Virus record (IMG/VR): IMGVR_UViG_3300024336_000023
Location: 1-38,130 of that record
Strand: one strand, 5' to 3'
Origin: a virus
DNA length: 38,130 nucleotides
Shown: in pieces, positions 16,129-24,864 of the stretch
Position numbering within the stretch: the first letter of the stretch is position 1
Layout of the letters: each line of letters opens with the position of its first letter
The notes under the pieces: model-generated
What the model was told of the DNA's origin: nothing
Database searches by the model: none
The model's input: only the letters and a program-made list of their open reading frames with translations
Made by a program: the position numbers and the translations under genes

Positions 16129-16359
16129 TTATTTTTTAACTGCTTTTTTCCGGTTAACGGCCTTTTTTGAAACAGCTTTTTCTTTTTTGGGTTTTGGCTT
16201 TGGTTTTTGTCTATCAAATAAAGCCATAAAACCTTTATCTGGGTTCGCCAAGCCGCTATTCATCATTGCGAATGCCCTTGAATCAGAAACATTTGCCGTG
16301 ATACGATCAGCTGGCCAGTTCAAAGCCTTTCTACCTTTCTGAGTTAATCGAATTTGCAT
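16129..16359 (-). CDS. Small protein with lysine-rich tail
   Basis: A 76-residue protein with an N-terminal winged-helix-like stretch (IRLTQKGRKALNWPADRI) and an extremely Lys/Pro-rich C-terminus from about residue 50. The start at 16359 is supported by GGAAAGGA. It lies among head genes. The basic tail could contact DNA or the capsid interior; this is inference. Confidence 0.6.
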   Translation of the reverse strand: MQIRLTQKGRKALNWPADRITANVSDSRAFAMMNSGLANPDKGFMALFDRQKPKPKPKKEKAVSKKAVNRKKAVKK

Positions 16360-16372
16360 TTTAAAGTCCTTT

Positions 16373-16396
16373 CCCGGCAAGTAAAAACCTGCCGGG
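16373..16396 (-). other. Intergenic RNA hairpin in the head operon
   Basis: A perfect 7-base stem (CCCGGCA with TGCCGGG) with a 10-base loop fills the gap between two head genes. The message upstream of it, not downstream, carries the U run, so it does not look like a leftward terminator. It may stabilise or process the mRNA. Confidence 0.5.
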
Positions 16397-16416
16397 ATTA
16401 AAAAAAGTTTCTAAAA

Positions 16417-16893
16417 TCAGTCAGTAATTGCAGACGGAGGTAAATCGCTTGAATAACGCATTTCAAGGAAATAGTTGACACTGACAAAATTGGTTGCTTG
16501 GCTTGAGTCATCGATATCACAGCCGAGTACGTCATAATCGCCCAGTGTGGCCGGATCAATCTGGAAAACCATCATTTTCTTTTTGATGGTTGCCGCAACA
16601 TCGCCGGTAACGGCATCAGTTTGCCTGGTAAGGGCATCAAGTGTGGCTGTATCTTCATTCAACCACCATGGGACAGCAGTTCCAAGAGCAGCAGCGCCGG
16701 TTCCATCAACTGCGGTTGCCCGTTTCGGATCAACACCGGTTGCATGTCCAACTGCCTGGGTAAAATTCAAGACTATCCACGCACGTTTGACATTTTTCAA
16801 ACTGACATAATCGCAAGTAACCCCGCCATTAGTTGTGACAGGTCCACCAGATGCATCGATAATTTTTAAGTATTCTGGAAGTGTTAATAACAT
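16417..16893 (-). CDS. Probable head structural protein
   Basis: A 158-residue protein of higher GC content than its neighbours, placed right after the major capsid gene. The N-terminus (LLTLPEYLKIIDASGG) and the pattern NVKRAWIVLNFTQA suggest a folded virion component, such as a decoration or head completion protein. The family is not recognised with confidence. Confidence 0.6.
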   Translation of the reverse strand: MLLTLPEYLKIIDASGGPVTTNGGVTCDYVSLKNVKRAWIVLNFTQAVGHATGVDPKRATAVDGTGAAALGTAVPWWLNEDTATLDALTRQTDAVTGDVAATIKKKMMVFQIDPATLGDYDVLGCDIDDSSQATNFVSVNYFLEMRYSSDLPPSAITD

Positions 16894-16929
16894 TTTATTA
16901 TTCTCCTGTGATTGGAAATTTTAATTATA

Positions 16930-16959
16930 TCCAACATCAATGTTTTTATTGATGCTGGA
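16930..16959 (-). other. Hairpin after the major capsid gene
   Basis: A 12-base stem with one G-U pair (UCCAGCAUCAAU with AUUGAUGUUGGA) and a 6-base A-rich loop lies 25 bases after the capsid stop codon. It could be a weak terminator or an mRNA stabiliser that keeps capsid message in excess. Confidence 0.55.
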
Positions 16960-16984
16960 CATAATCCTCAATTTTAATTTTAAA

Positions 16985-18412
16985 TTATGCTCTTTCGGCA
17001 ATTCTGACGAACGGGCTTACTGTGCTTGAACTCCCCTTAAATGGAGTAATAGGGCTGACAAGCCTTGGTTGTCCGTCAAAGTAATAAACAAAACGGAAAG
17101 TGGTCTGAGAATAATCAAATTTAAAATGAATACTGGAAGCCTCATTAATATCGCCATAATCGACACAAAGATATTGACTGAAATCACATAACCATAGATC
17201 TCCGGCATCACCCAAAGATTCAGCTTGTTCAATGAATACAACAGGGAAACCTTCCATAGAGCCTTTTTCACCTGGCCTGCGTGGAGGAATATACATTCTT
17301 GCCAGTTCCCCACCTGTACCGATTGCGTATGCCATGGATCGTAATTCTTTGTAGCAATTCCGATTTGTAAGCCAAACAACATTTCCATCGCCGCCACGGA
17401 GATAAAACCGCATCAGCATTTTAAGAACATTATCTGCAAGAATGGTATCTGCCACCTGATCTGTCTCTTTGGCTATACTGATTTTACAATCAGTATTTTT
17501 AAGACCAAGCGCTTGACCTGCGCCAGTTCCTTCCATAACCAAATCCTGAGACTTAAAGGCAAATTCCTCTGTGAAAAGTTGCCGCATTTCTTGACCCAGG
17601 AAGGTAGCATTCATCAAAATTTTATCAGAGGCATAATACAACCCTGTCATTCTTTCAGGAGCAAGTTTGATTTTCTGGAATTTGGTTTGGCTGGAAGTCA
17701 TCTGAGAAAGTTCCGCATCAGTATAAACACGAACTCCACCGCCGCGTGATCCGTCCGCCCGGCTGGTTTCGTCAATACCGACGATCTCAAGAGATTCAGA
17801 ACCGGTCAAAGTTCTTTTATTACATCTTTTTAGAACTTCTGAATTGTTGAAACCGCTTGTCATCAGGTCTATGGAGGTTTCAGACTGTAGTAAAAAACCG
17901 CCTTCAGATCCTACACCCTGGATCATCCCCGTTCCAGCTGCCCTGGATTCTTCGGAAAAAAGAGGCTTCATAGAACGTTCTTCAAATTCTTTTGAAACCG
18001 GTTTCCCCTGTCTCTTTTCAATCAAAGTCATGGCTCTTTTGGTGTTTTGTTCAAGCCTTGATCTAGCCTCAGTTAAAGGTAGGCCACGAATACCGTTAGG
18101 ATCAGTTACAGCAGCAACATCACACATCTGCTGACCGAAGGCTGCAGAGTGAGTGCCACGATAAATCGGCTGATCTTCAATGGTAACTATACCGTCATCA
18201 AGATCGTCAAGATCAAAATCATCTCTGGTTTCAATTTCCATGGCTCTTTTTTCAGCATCAATGTCCTTGGTCAGAGTGTCGATCTCTGTCAAAATTGCAT
18301 CGCGTTCAGTCCGGTTGTCGTCTGTCAAATCTTCCGGTTTGATGGCTCTGATTGTTTTGAGCTTTGCCATTGCTTCCCGAAATAGTTTTTGTAAGCGTTC
18401 TAATTCATTCAT
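16985..18412 (-). CDS. Major capsid protein (HK97 fold)
   Basis: A 475-residue protein of the Phage_capsid family. The first 100 or so residues are charged and helical, matching the delta domain that acts as an internal scaffold and is removed by the protease encoded upstream. The capsid core follows, with GSEGGFLLQSE, FKSQDLVMEGTGAGQALG and VVWLTNRNCYKELRS, and a C-terminal beta region ending in FVRIAERA. It overlaps the protease gene by ATGA. It assembles with the portal and protease into the prohead. Confidence 0.93.
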   Translation of the reverse strand: MNELERLQKLFREAMAKLKTIRAIKPEDLTDDNRTERDAILTEIDTLTKDIDAEKRAMEIETRDDFDLDDLDDGIVTIEDQPIYRGTHSAAFGQQMCDVAAVTDPNGIRGLPLTEARSRLEQNTKRAMTLIEKRQGKPVSKEFEERSMKPLFSEESRAAGTGMIQGVGSEGGFLLQSETSIDLMTSGFNNSEVLKRCNKRTLTGSESLEIVGIDETSRADGSRGGGVRVYTDAELSQMTSSQTKFQKIKLAPERMTGLYYASDKILMNATFLGQEMRQLFTEEFAFKSQDLVMEGTGAGQALGLKNTDCKISIAKETDQVADTILADNVLKMLMRFYLRGGDGNVVWLTNRNCYKELRSMAYAIGTGGELARMYIPPRRPGEKGSMEGFPVVFIEQAESLGDAGDLWLCDFSQYLCVDYGDINEASSIHFKFDYSQTTFRFVYYFDGQPRLVSPITPFKGSSSTVSPFVRIAERA

Positions 18413-19041
18413 CGTTTAAGTCCTTCCGCGGTTCTTTCCGCGCTAAGAATGTCAATTTTTAAATTAACTTTTTCATCCAATGCACGGTTCGCCGTGTCTT
18501 TTGCTCTGTTCACAGAGTCTTTTTTTATATTATCTAATGATCGAAGGGCCACTTCGGTATCAGGATAAGCCGGAAAGGTCACAGGAGAAACATCAAAAAT
18601 ATTGTCTACTTCTGTAATGGTTCTTATTGGAACATCCTTATCCAAGTCCTTCCATTCATCAGATTTGATATTAAATCCAAACGATTGCTGCGTGATATCA
18701 CCCCTTTCTATCGGTGACAGAACCATATCTCTAACCAATTGTGTGTCAGGCGGAGTGACGGACATAAAAAGCCCTTTTTTGTCTTCTTTTAGATCTAATG
18801 TGCCGGCAGATATCCTGCCAAGAATAATATTTGAATCGTGGTTAAACAGCGCCCTGACATCAGAGGTTTTTAGAGACTTTTTAAACGCACCTGGGGCGAT
18901 ACGTTCTATAAAACCCATGTCTTCTGAATTTTTATTAAAAACTGCAGCATAACCCTCTATCTTAGGCAAATTATCGCCATCACGCAGAACTCGGAGTTCT
19001 GCGGTTTTTAAAATCCTTATTTCTTTTTTAAGTTTTGGCAT
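18409..19041 (-). CDS. Prohead protease (HK97 / S78 family)
   Basis: A 210-residue serine protease that trims capsid delta domains during head maturation. His68 in ALFNHDS and Ser120 in TQQSFGF are the expected catalytic residues, followed by the family segment DVSPVTFPAYPDTEV. It lies between portal and capsid, as in HK97. AGGAGA precedes the ATG. Confidence 0.92.
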   Translation of the reverse strand: MPKLKKEIRILKTAELRVLRDGDNLPKIEGYAAVFNKNSEDMGFIERIAPGAFKKSLKTSDVRALFNHDSNIILGRISAGTLDLKEDKKGLFMSVTPPDTQLVRDMVLSPIERGDITQQSFGFNIKSDEWKDLDKDVPIRTITEVDNIFDVSPVTFPAYPDTEVALRSLDNIKKDSVNRAKDTANRALDEKVNLKIDILSAERTAEGLKR

Positions 19042-19050
19042 AACATCTCC

Positions 19051-21027
19051 TCAAACGCTTAAATAACAATCGCACCCTTGATGTAATGGAGGATGCGCTT
19101 TTAAACCTCTTATTTTCATCGGGCCATTCACCCCATCAGGGTTTAATTCTTCACCATCATTCACAAAATTCTGGCCGGTAGCCACACGTTTACCTCTTAG
19201 ACTTGTACAATACGGGCATGTTTTTCCTCGTATACGCCAAACAGTAGAAAGACCGACACCAAAAGCAACCGCCTGATAAATAGCATTTGAATTTCTAACA
19301 GTTTCATTTAATGCTATTTTATCAGCCCGTTTTTCTTCCCATTCATCAACCCGCTCCTCAAGCAAATCTATATTTTCTTTAAGCAATGATGAGAGTTGAC
19401 CAAGTGAACTTTCAATGTGTCTTTCTGAATATCGGTTTATATAATCATCAATAAATTTTTCCAGATCTTCTGATATTCCGACATCAATGCCCATTTCATC
19501 AGCAGAGGCAGCTTGTATTGCCTCTGAAAAACTCCTTATAACAGGGCCAACTTTGGATTTTATTTCTGCGGGCAATTTTCTATAGAAACTATCAAGCCAA
19601 GACTGCATGTCACTGTTTGCTCGATTTTTACGCTGTTTGTTAATCTGTCCTTTTACTGCAAGCCCTTCTTTGTTTACAATAGATTGTGCAGCACGTTGGA
19701 AAAGAGGATAATATTGTTTTGATATTCGATCTCTAACCAGAATAGAATTTTTTGCCCGATACTCCCTGAAAGCCTTATCTTCTTTTTTGGGCTCATTGTT
19801 TTCTTTGGCAAATTCCCCGGCCATGTTCAAAGGAATCATGTTAAGCTGGACAAAATGCTGGTCTCCACCCTCAATTGGATTCATATTTTCTTTTGCAAGA
19901 ATTTTATTTGGAGATAAAGCACCCACCTGAAACATTTTTCCATAAAATTCACCACGAGCTTGAGAATCACCTCTTAAAAGACCATCAACCAAAAATTCAG
20001 CAAACAACCCCTGTATTCTTTCTTCCCGGGTCAAAAGCTGTAAGGAAATATTTTGTTCCCATCTGATAATCCAATGCATAAGGCACGAGTCAACATATCC
20101 AGAATTTTCCTGTTCTAAATTGTTATGGTTTGAATTCTGATCATGAATCGCAACCTTATGAGGGGGAACATGGTACATGCCGCAAATCTCAGTTTTTTGA
20201 AATTTTCTGGTTTCTAAAAATTGACTATCATTTAACGGCATGGTCATTGGTTTATATTTAGCCCCACCTTGAGCAATCATGATAGTGTGAGATTTACCAA
20301 GGCCTGTATAACCTTCTTTCAACGTCTTTTTGAATGATTCTTCATTGTCTCCAAGATACCCATCCATTTCATACACACCGGCTGGATGTGTTCCTTGACC
20401 AAAATAAAGAGAGCCAAACTCCTCAGTTGCCATGCCAAGTCCAATGGTTTCACGCGCCAAACCAATTAACGACATACCAACCAAACCGTTAAAACCAAAC
20501 CCTGGGATATGGAAAATATCTTGCTTCCGTTTTCGTTGCCGGCCTTTTTCTGGATCGTTCCATTCATAAAAAATAACACCCCGCTTTGATTTTTTGATTG
20601 AAACAGCACCAGGTGTTACGGGTATCCTGGCCAGAGATAGAATCTCCCCCTTATATGGTGCTCTTTTTATCTCAGAATATGTATTGCCCCATGTAAGCAA
20701 ATTATTTTGTGCAGATTCTCGAAAATTAAAAGATGTTGTACTTGGATTAGGTGCATTATGCAGGATATCTGAGAGTGGGTGGTCTAAAACTCGTTTTTTG
20801 CTTCCATCCTTACTCCGCTGATATAAAATAAGTGGCAACCGGGCAATATCACCGGAAATAAGAGAAACACAGGCAAAAACAGTCAGATACTTAAGAGCAG
20901 TTTCTTCATTTACCGTTGTTCCTGCTTTTGTCGGCCCACCGGTTACACCGTACCAGAAATCATCATATGCAGTGAGTGATCCGCCACCGATAATGCTGCT
21001 CCGTAATAATTTGCTGAAAATTCCCAT
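19051..21027 (-). CDS. Portal protein fused to a MuF-like C-terminal domain
   Basis: A 658-residue protein. Residues to about 410 are an HK97-family portal, with LTVFACVSLISGDIARLPL, NNLLTWGNTYSEI, then VPPHKVAIHD and ILAKENMNPIEGG. The portal is the dodecameric DNA gate at the head vertex. The remaining 240 residues are helical. They end with TCPYCTSLRGK near 604 and HPPLHQGCDC near 646, the signature of Mu F-like minor head proteins. These are usually a separate gene after the portal, so the two appear fused here. The open frame is continuous and no stop or frameshift separates them. Confidence 0.9.
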   Translation of the reverse strand: MGIFSKLLRSSIIGGGSLTAYDDFWYGVTGGPTKAGTTVNEETALKYLTVFACVSLISGDIARLPLILYQRSKDGSKKRVLDHPLSDILHNAPNPSTTSFNFRESAQNNLLTWGNTYSEIKRAPYKGEILSLARIPVTPGAVSIKKSKRGVIFYEWNDPEKGRQRKRKQDIFHIPGFGFNGLVGMSLIGLARETIGLGMATEEFGSLYFGQGTHPAGVYEMDGYLGDNEESFKKTLKEGYTGLGKSHTIMIAQGGAKYKPMTMPLNDSQFLETRKFQKTEICGMYHVPPHKVAIHDQNSNHNNLEQENSGYVDSCLMHWIIRWEQNISLQLLTREERIQGLFAEFLVDGLLRGDSQARGEFYGKMFQVGALSPNKILAKENMNPIEGGDQHFVQLNMIPLNMAGEFAKENNEPKKEDKAFREYRAKNSILVRDRISKQYYPLFQRAAQSIVNKEGLAVKGQINKQRKNRANSDMQSWLDSFYRKLPAEIKSKVGPVIRSFSEAIQAASADEMGIDVGISEDLEKFIDDYINRYSERHIESSLGQLSSLLKENIDLLEERVDEWEEKRADKIALNETVRNSNAIYQAVAFGVGLSTVWRIRGKTCPYCTSLRGKRVATGQNFVNDGEELNPDGVNGPMKIRGLKAHPPLHQGCDCYLSV

Positions 21028-21035
21028 TTATTATC

Positions 21036-21212
21036 TCATTTTTTATTTTTTCCCAGAATTGATCGCAAAACTCCAAAATTAAGGACTATAACGCCAATTG
21101 TTACTGCAAAAATACCCGGATTTTTCAATAAAAAAAGGCCATATCCAACAAGGATACAACCCAAAAGTATTAAAACATCGCTATAATCTATATTTTTAAA
21201 AAATGCCTTCAT
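21036..21212 (-). CDS. Small two-helix membrane protein
   Basis: A 58-residue protein with two membrane segments (about 13-29 and 33-49) and charged ends. It lies between TerL and portal. Function unknown; the topology would also suit a holin, but it is far from the lysis genes. Confidence 0.6.
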   Translation of the reverse strand: MKAFFKNIDYSDVLILLGCILVGYGLFLLKNPGIFAVTIGVIVLNFGVLRSILGKNKK

Positions 21213-21259
21213 TGAATATTATAAAGACATAAGACATGGAATATTACAATTAAGATTAT

Positions 21260-21427
21260 CTATATATAGATTTTTGTTTGTTTTTGTTGGTTTTTAGCTG
21301 TTAATCGTTCCTCTGTGACATCTTCAAACCCACAATATTGACACTCATATTTTCTTATCCGCACATTTTTACCAAACGGCCTGGAATCAATAATTTTTAA
21401 TTTTTTATCACACTCTGGACAAATCAT
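21260..21427 (-). CDS. Small zinc-ribbon protein
   Basis: A 55-residue protein with CPEC near the start and CQYC about 25 residues later, flanked by basic residues. This is the pattern of a Com/Ogr- or NrdR-like zinc ribbon. It lies between TerL and portal genes. It could bind nucleic acid; no function is assigned. Confidence 0.6.
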   Translation of the reverse strand: MICPECDKKLKIIDSRPFGKNVRIRKYECQYCGFEDVTEERLTAKNQQKQTKIYI

Positions 21428-21447
21428 CTTAACCTTCCTTTGCTCCT

Positions 21448-23049
21448 TTATAAAAATATTGGCATCGGTTGTTCTTTTGTTTCTTCAATATCTGGTAATT
21501 CTGCACCATTCATTGCCATGGCCATCGCAACCGTACCGTCAATGCGTCCGGTTGATTTATGCTTTTCAAATTTGCGATTTCCAGCCGGGTCTTTGTCAAC
21601 AACAGTATTAGAAACGCACATTGTTAAAACAGCATTACCGCCATGCCTGGCCCTGGATTCTGTGAACACATCCTCAACGGCCTCGATTGCTGGGTTCATG
21701 TCTTTATATCCCTGCCCATGAGGAACTAAACAAAGGCTTTCATCACTTTCAGGCTCTTCTTTGTCTTTTATATGACTTTCACACCCTATTTTATCTAATG
21801 CCTTTTGAAAGTCCTCTATTCTCCACCTATCAAAGCGTAATTCATCAATATGATGTAATACATGTAATTCCTGAACTTTTAAGGCAATATATTCATAATC
21901 TATGGTTTTTCCTGGTTTTGCTTCAATTAATCCCTGTTTAACCCAAATATCATATGGCACCCGGTCTTTTTTCTTGTGAGCCTGAATCATATCGCCCGGT
22001 TTCCAAAAATAAGAGAATAGGTTGTGTTCAAATTCCCAAAAGGCATCGATGACCAAAGCTGAAAGGTCGTTTTTACCTGACAAGTCAAGGCCTGCTGTTA
22101 TCCTTCCTTTTGACAATGCATCTATTTTTGGCAATGCATTGTTATCATTCCATGCACCAAGGGCCATAAAACGGGCGGTTGCTGCTACCCTTTGGTTTAA
22201 TCTAAGGTTTCTAAAACCGGGCTCAGAAGATGGCATATAGACTGCCATTCTCGCAAGTCCCATAAAATCCCTTAAATCAAGGAAATCTCCAAGTGCCGGG
22301 TTAGATAATTTAGCAGCCTCCATATTTGTTAATTCATAGATATTTCCGTCTTCGTCTTTTTCGGGGGTAGTGAAAAGAAAAAGCTCAACGGTTGGGTCAT
22401 CCTTACCTTCAGTTAAAGCATAGTCAATTTCTTCTGATAAAATAGCCTGGTCATTTTCTGCCTGGGTAGATATTATCAAAAGCAACGGCTCTGCATGAGC
22501 GCCAAAACCTTGAACAAGAGTATCATAATATCTTCTGTCTGCTTCAAATTGCGCTAACTCATCAAAGACAAGAATGGCAGGACTGATACCATGTTTTGAT
22601 TTTGCCTCGGCTGATAAGGCTGAATATTTTGATCCGGTTCTTGAACCCACAACCTCTTTTTTTGAAGTCCTTATATTTGTATTATCTTTTAACTCTTGAT
22701 CATACTCGATCATTTTAACCATGTATTCAAAAGTTAATCCAGCTTGCTCCCTTTCATATGCAGCAGAATATATCTGCTCATTTCTTTTCCATTCTGGACC
22801 TATAAGATGACAAAGAATAATTGCAGCTATTAATGGAGTTTTTCCGTTTTTTTTAGCCATGCTGCAAATGGCTTTTCTTACAACCCTGAAACCGTCCGCC
22901 CATTGCGGTGAATAGATCTTATAAATTATATCTTTTTGCCAGGGTCTTAAAATAAACGGGCGCCCTTCGTGTTTTCCTTCAGGAATTGTTAAGGTTTCTA
23001 TAAATTTGATTACACGTTTGGCTCTGGTTTTATTTTGGGTTATTTGCAT
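21448..23049 (-). CDS. terL: Terminase large subunit
   Basis: A 533-residue packaging motor of the HK97-like Terminase_1 family. The Walker A-like motif is at residues 63-71 (SMAKKNGKT) and Walker B at 157-164 (PAILVFDE). The nuclease domain starts with Asp321 in ITAGLDLSGKNDLSAL and has a later acidic site in RIDGTVAMAMAMNG. It cuts concatemers and drives DNA through the portal using ATP. Its own ribosome site is weak. The 23-codon ORF at 23040-23111 overlaps its start and may couple it to upstream translation. Confidence 0.95.
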   Translation of the reverse strand: MQITQNKTRAKRVIKFIETLTIPEGKHEGRPFILRPWQKDIIYKIYSPQWADGFRVVRKAICSMAKKNGKTPLIAAIILCHLIGPEWKRNEQIYSAAYEREQAGLTFEYMVKMIEYDQELKDNTNIRTSKKEVVGSRTGSKYSALSAEAKSKHGISPAILVFDELAQFEADRRYYDTLVQGFGAHAEPLLLIISTQAENDQAILSEEIDYALTEGKDDPTVELFLFTTPEKDEDGNIYELTNMEAAKLSNPALGDFLDLRDFMGLARMAVYMPSSEPGFRNLRLNQRVAATARFMALGAWNDNNALPKIDALSKGRITAGLDLSGKNDLSALVIDAFWEFEHNLFSYFWKPGDMIQAHKKKDRVPYDIWVKQGLIEAKPGKTIDYEYIALKVQELHVLHHIDELRFDRWRIEDFQKALDKIGCESHIKDKEEPESDESLCLVPHGQGYKDMNPAIEAVEDVFTESRARHGGNAVLTMCVSNTVVDKDPAGNRKFEKHKSTGRIDGTVAMAMAMNGAELPDIEETKEQPMPIFL

Positions 23050-23111
23050 TGGTTATTATTTTTCACCGAATCCTTATCCTCAATACTTGCAGGTTTTAAT
23101 TTAATTTTCAT
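23040..23111 (-). CDS. 23-codon leader ORF overlapping terL; remnant of a duplicated junction
   Basis: It encodes MKIKLKPAS at the start, nearly the same as the start of the PLD-like gene (MKIKLKRAS). The sequence just before it can be read as the last residues of TerS (KPKSKRSGLLGGF). It is therefore the second copy of the TerS/next-gene junction left after the PLD-like gene was inserted. It overlaps the terL start and may serve translational coupling. Confidence 0.5.
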   Translation of the reverse strand: MKIKLKPASIEDKDSVKNNNQCK

Positions 23112-23153
23112 TTTTAAATCCGCCTAACAATCCAGACCGTTTTGATTTTGGTT
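23095..23153. repeat. Imperfect direct repeat, copy A (TerS end duplicated)
   Basis: A 59-base segment closely matching 23813-23868 (56 bases; one 3-base gap and a few substitutions). On the minus strand it encodes the C-terminal end of TerS and the start codon of the following gene. With copy B it brackets the PLD-like gene. Confidence 0.85.
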
Positions 23154-23829
23154 AAATTATTATTTCCAAAGCCTTATTATTCGTGTCCTGCATTGTTTCT
23201 ATGATAAAATAATAGTCAAAATCGTATAGGTCTTTATTATTCTCAAATACGATCTGCTCGGCCATGTTATTCATGGAGTAGTTCATACTTCCCTCAAACT
23301 GATAAAAATTATTTCCACACCTGGCAAGGGTGATTTTTAAATGGGACCAAACCAAAATAAAGGAAATATCAAAACCAGATTCAGAAAGCTTTTTCATTTG
23401 ATTTATCAGGAAATTTAAATGGGATTCGTTCCTGAACCGGTTGGAACTGGCAAGGAACAAATTAAACTTTTTTATTTTACCGGCTTTTATGAGTGGCTCT
23501 ATAATGTTGAAAGCATCTTTATTAAAAGAATATGTGGCAATGGTCAATTCATCAATTGAGCCGTGCTCTTTCAGGATACGCAAAACCAAAGTTATCATGT
23601 TTACCTGCTGCTGTGTTCTGATTCGGAATTGTTCCCCAGGGAGCGGCAATCTTAAATCATCAAAAACTTTTACAAGCATTTTGATAATCTTTTTTGATTT
23701 TATTTCAAATATTCTCATCTCTTCAAGGAAGATTCTGACCTGATCGTTGTATTCAACTTTCTGGTTCACCTTCTCCTTTTTGGCTTTTTTCATATCCAAA
23801 ACAGATGCCCGCTTTAATTTAATTTTCAT
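23152..23829 (-). CDS. PLD-like (HKD-type) protein inserted between terS and terL
   Basis: A 225-residue protein. A helical N-terminal part is followed by DELTIATYSFNKDAF and LFLASSNRFRN (beta strand positions of a PLD fold). One degenerate HKD-like motif follows: SHLKI, then EGSMNYSMN. Phospholipase D-superfamily domains include nucleases such as Nuc and BfiI; an RNA or DNA processing role is possible. The motif is HxK followed by GSxNxSxN, so it could be active as a dimer. It overlaps terS by 11 bases and is flanked by the repeats at 23095 and 23813, so it appears to be a later insertion. Confidence 0.65.
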   Translation of the reverse strand: MKIKLKRASVLDMKKAKKEKVNQKVEYNDQVRIFLEEMRIFEIKSKKIIKMLVKVFDDLRLPLPGEQFRIRTQQQVNMITLVLRILKEHGSIDELTIATYSFNKDAFNIIEPLIKAGKIKKFNLFLASSNRFRNESHLNFLINQMKKLSESGFDISFILVWSHLKITLARCGNNFYQFEGSMNYSMNNMAEQIVFENNKDLYDFDYYFIIETMQDTNNKALEIII

Positions 23830-23868
23830 TTAATCCACCCAATAACCCGGCCCGTTTTGATTTTGGTT
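23813..23868. repeat. Imperfect direct repeat, copy B (intact TerS end)
   Basis: This is the functional TerS C-terminal coding end plus the start of the PLD-like gene. It matches copy A at 23095-23153. Similarity continues at lower level into the first dozen codons of the following reading frame. Confidence 0.85.
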
Positions 23869-24256
23869 TTGAGACTGATCCTTTTATTCCTCGGTTTACG
23901 GTTGTGTTGTTGACAGTAATTCCCAATTTTGTTGCCAGGGCCGTCGCAGATGCTTGGGCCTTAAATGCAATATTGATATATGGGTTTTCTTTAATGACAC
24001 CATTTTTCTGTTCGATGATTTCGCCAGACACTTCGACTTCATGATCTGCTTTTTTTTGTAATACACAAGCGGTGCAATACATTCTTAATAATTCCCGGTG
24101 CTGGGGTCTGAAATGACCAACAGGGTAGGCATTAACAACTGTTTTCCATACATGCCGTGCTTTAGAGGAAAGCCCCTTTGGTGGTCTTAATCTTTTTGGA
24201 ATTATCGGTTTTAATACCTTTATGTTTGTTTTTGGTTTTGGGCCTCTTTTTCCCAT
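23819..24256 (-). CDS. terS: Terminase small subunit (P27 family)
   Basis: A 145-residue protein of the phage terminase P27 family, which recognises phage DNA for packaging and recruits TerL. The pattern is an N-terminal basic GKRGPKPKT, PPKGLSSKARHVWKTV, a helical core with ELLRMYC, KENPYINIAFKA and LATKLGIT, and a basic tail ending in RAGLLGG. It follows an HNH gene, the usual order in HK97-like packaging modules. Confidence 0.9.
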   Translation of the reverse strand: MGKRGPKPKTNIKVLKPIIPKRLRPPKGLSSKARHVWKTVVNAYPVGHFRPQHRELLRMYCTACVLQKKADHEVEVSGEIIEQKNGVIKENPYINIAFKAQASATALATKLGITVNNTTVNRGIKGSVSKPKSKRAGLLGGLNEN

Positions 24257-24295
24257 TGATTGACCTCCTGCTCTGTCTTGATAAGGGTTTTAAAA

Positions 24296-24439
24296 TTATA
24301 TATAAAAACGTCGATTATTTTTTTCAATATGTTGTTTTCCTCTTAATGGCAGGTTTGGGAATAAAAGATTTTTCGCGTGTTCATATTTATGTTTTTTAAC
24401 ATCGCATGTTTTACATATGTCTTTGGATGTATATTCCAC
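24296..24439 (-). CDS. Small protein with a CxxC motif (GTG start)
   Basis: A 47-residue basic protein with CKTC near residue 9. The GTG start has an AGGGGGTG sequence just upstream. It fills the gap between the HNH and terS genes. The function is unknown; a partial zinc site with a second-ligand His pair is possible. Confidence 0.5.
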   Translation of the reverse strand: MEYTSKDICKTCDVKKHKYEHAKNLLFPNLPLRGKQHIEKNNRRFYI

Positions 24440-24506
24440 TTTCACCCCCTAAATTTACTGTTTACTAATATTGAGACTGCAGCTACGCTCACGAAAGCCT
24501 TAATCT

Positions 24507-24842
24507 CTATGGATTTACACCCCCCTCCCCCTCATTCCAAGGGTGATCATCATCAAGAGGTAGCCCATCAACTCTGCATCCAGGAGCAAAACCCCTCGAC
24601 TCCTGGAAAGCCTTAACTGAATCGTGACAATGCTTACAAAGTCCCTGCCAATTATTCCTATCCCAAAACAATTTTCTATTTCCTTTATGCGGTACAATAT
24701 GGTCAACCACATCTACCTCACTGGTCTTACCTTGCTTCAAGCATTCTTGACACAAAGGGTGTTTTCTCTTAAAACCCTCACTGGCCTTTTGCCATCGATA
24801 GGTATAAAGATACTGCCATGGTCTTTTGTTTAATGTGCTCAT
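24507..24842 (-). CDS. HNH endonuclease of the packaging module
   Basis: A 111-residue HNH nuclease with the zinc and catalytic pattern CQEC, VDHIVPHKGN, then a second CKHC pair (LCKHCHDSVKAF). HNH proteins beside terS/terL in HK97-like phages are needed, with the terminase, for specific cutting of concatemers. The gene order HNH, small ORF, TerS, TerL fits that role and favours cos-type packaging; this is inference from the family. Confidence 0.88.
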   Translation of the reverse strand: MSTLNKRPWQYLYTYRWQKASEGFKRKHPLCQECLKQGKTSEVDVVDHIVPHKGNRKLFWDRNNWQGLCKHCHDSVKAFQESRGFAPGCRVDGLPLDDDHPWNEGEGGVNP

Positions 24843-24864
24843 TTTCTATTTTTCTTATCAGCCA

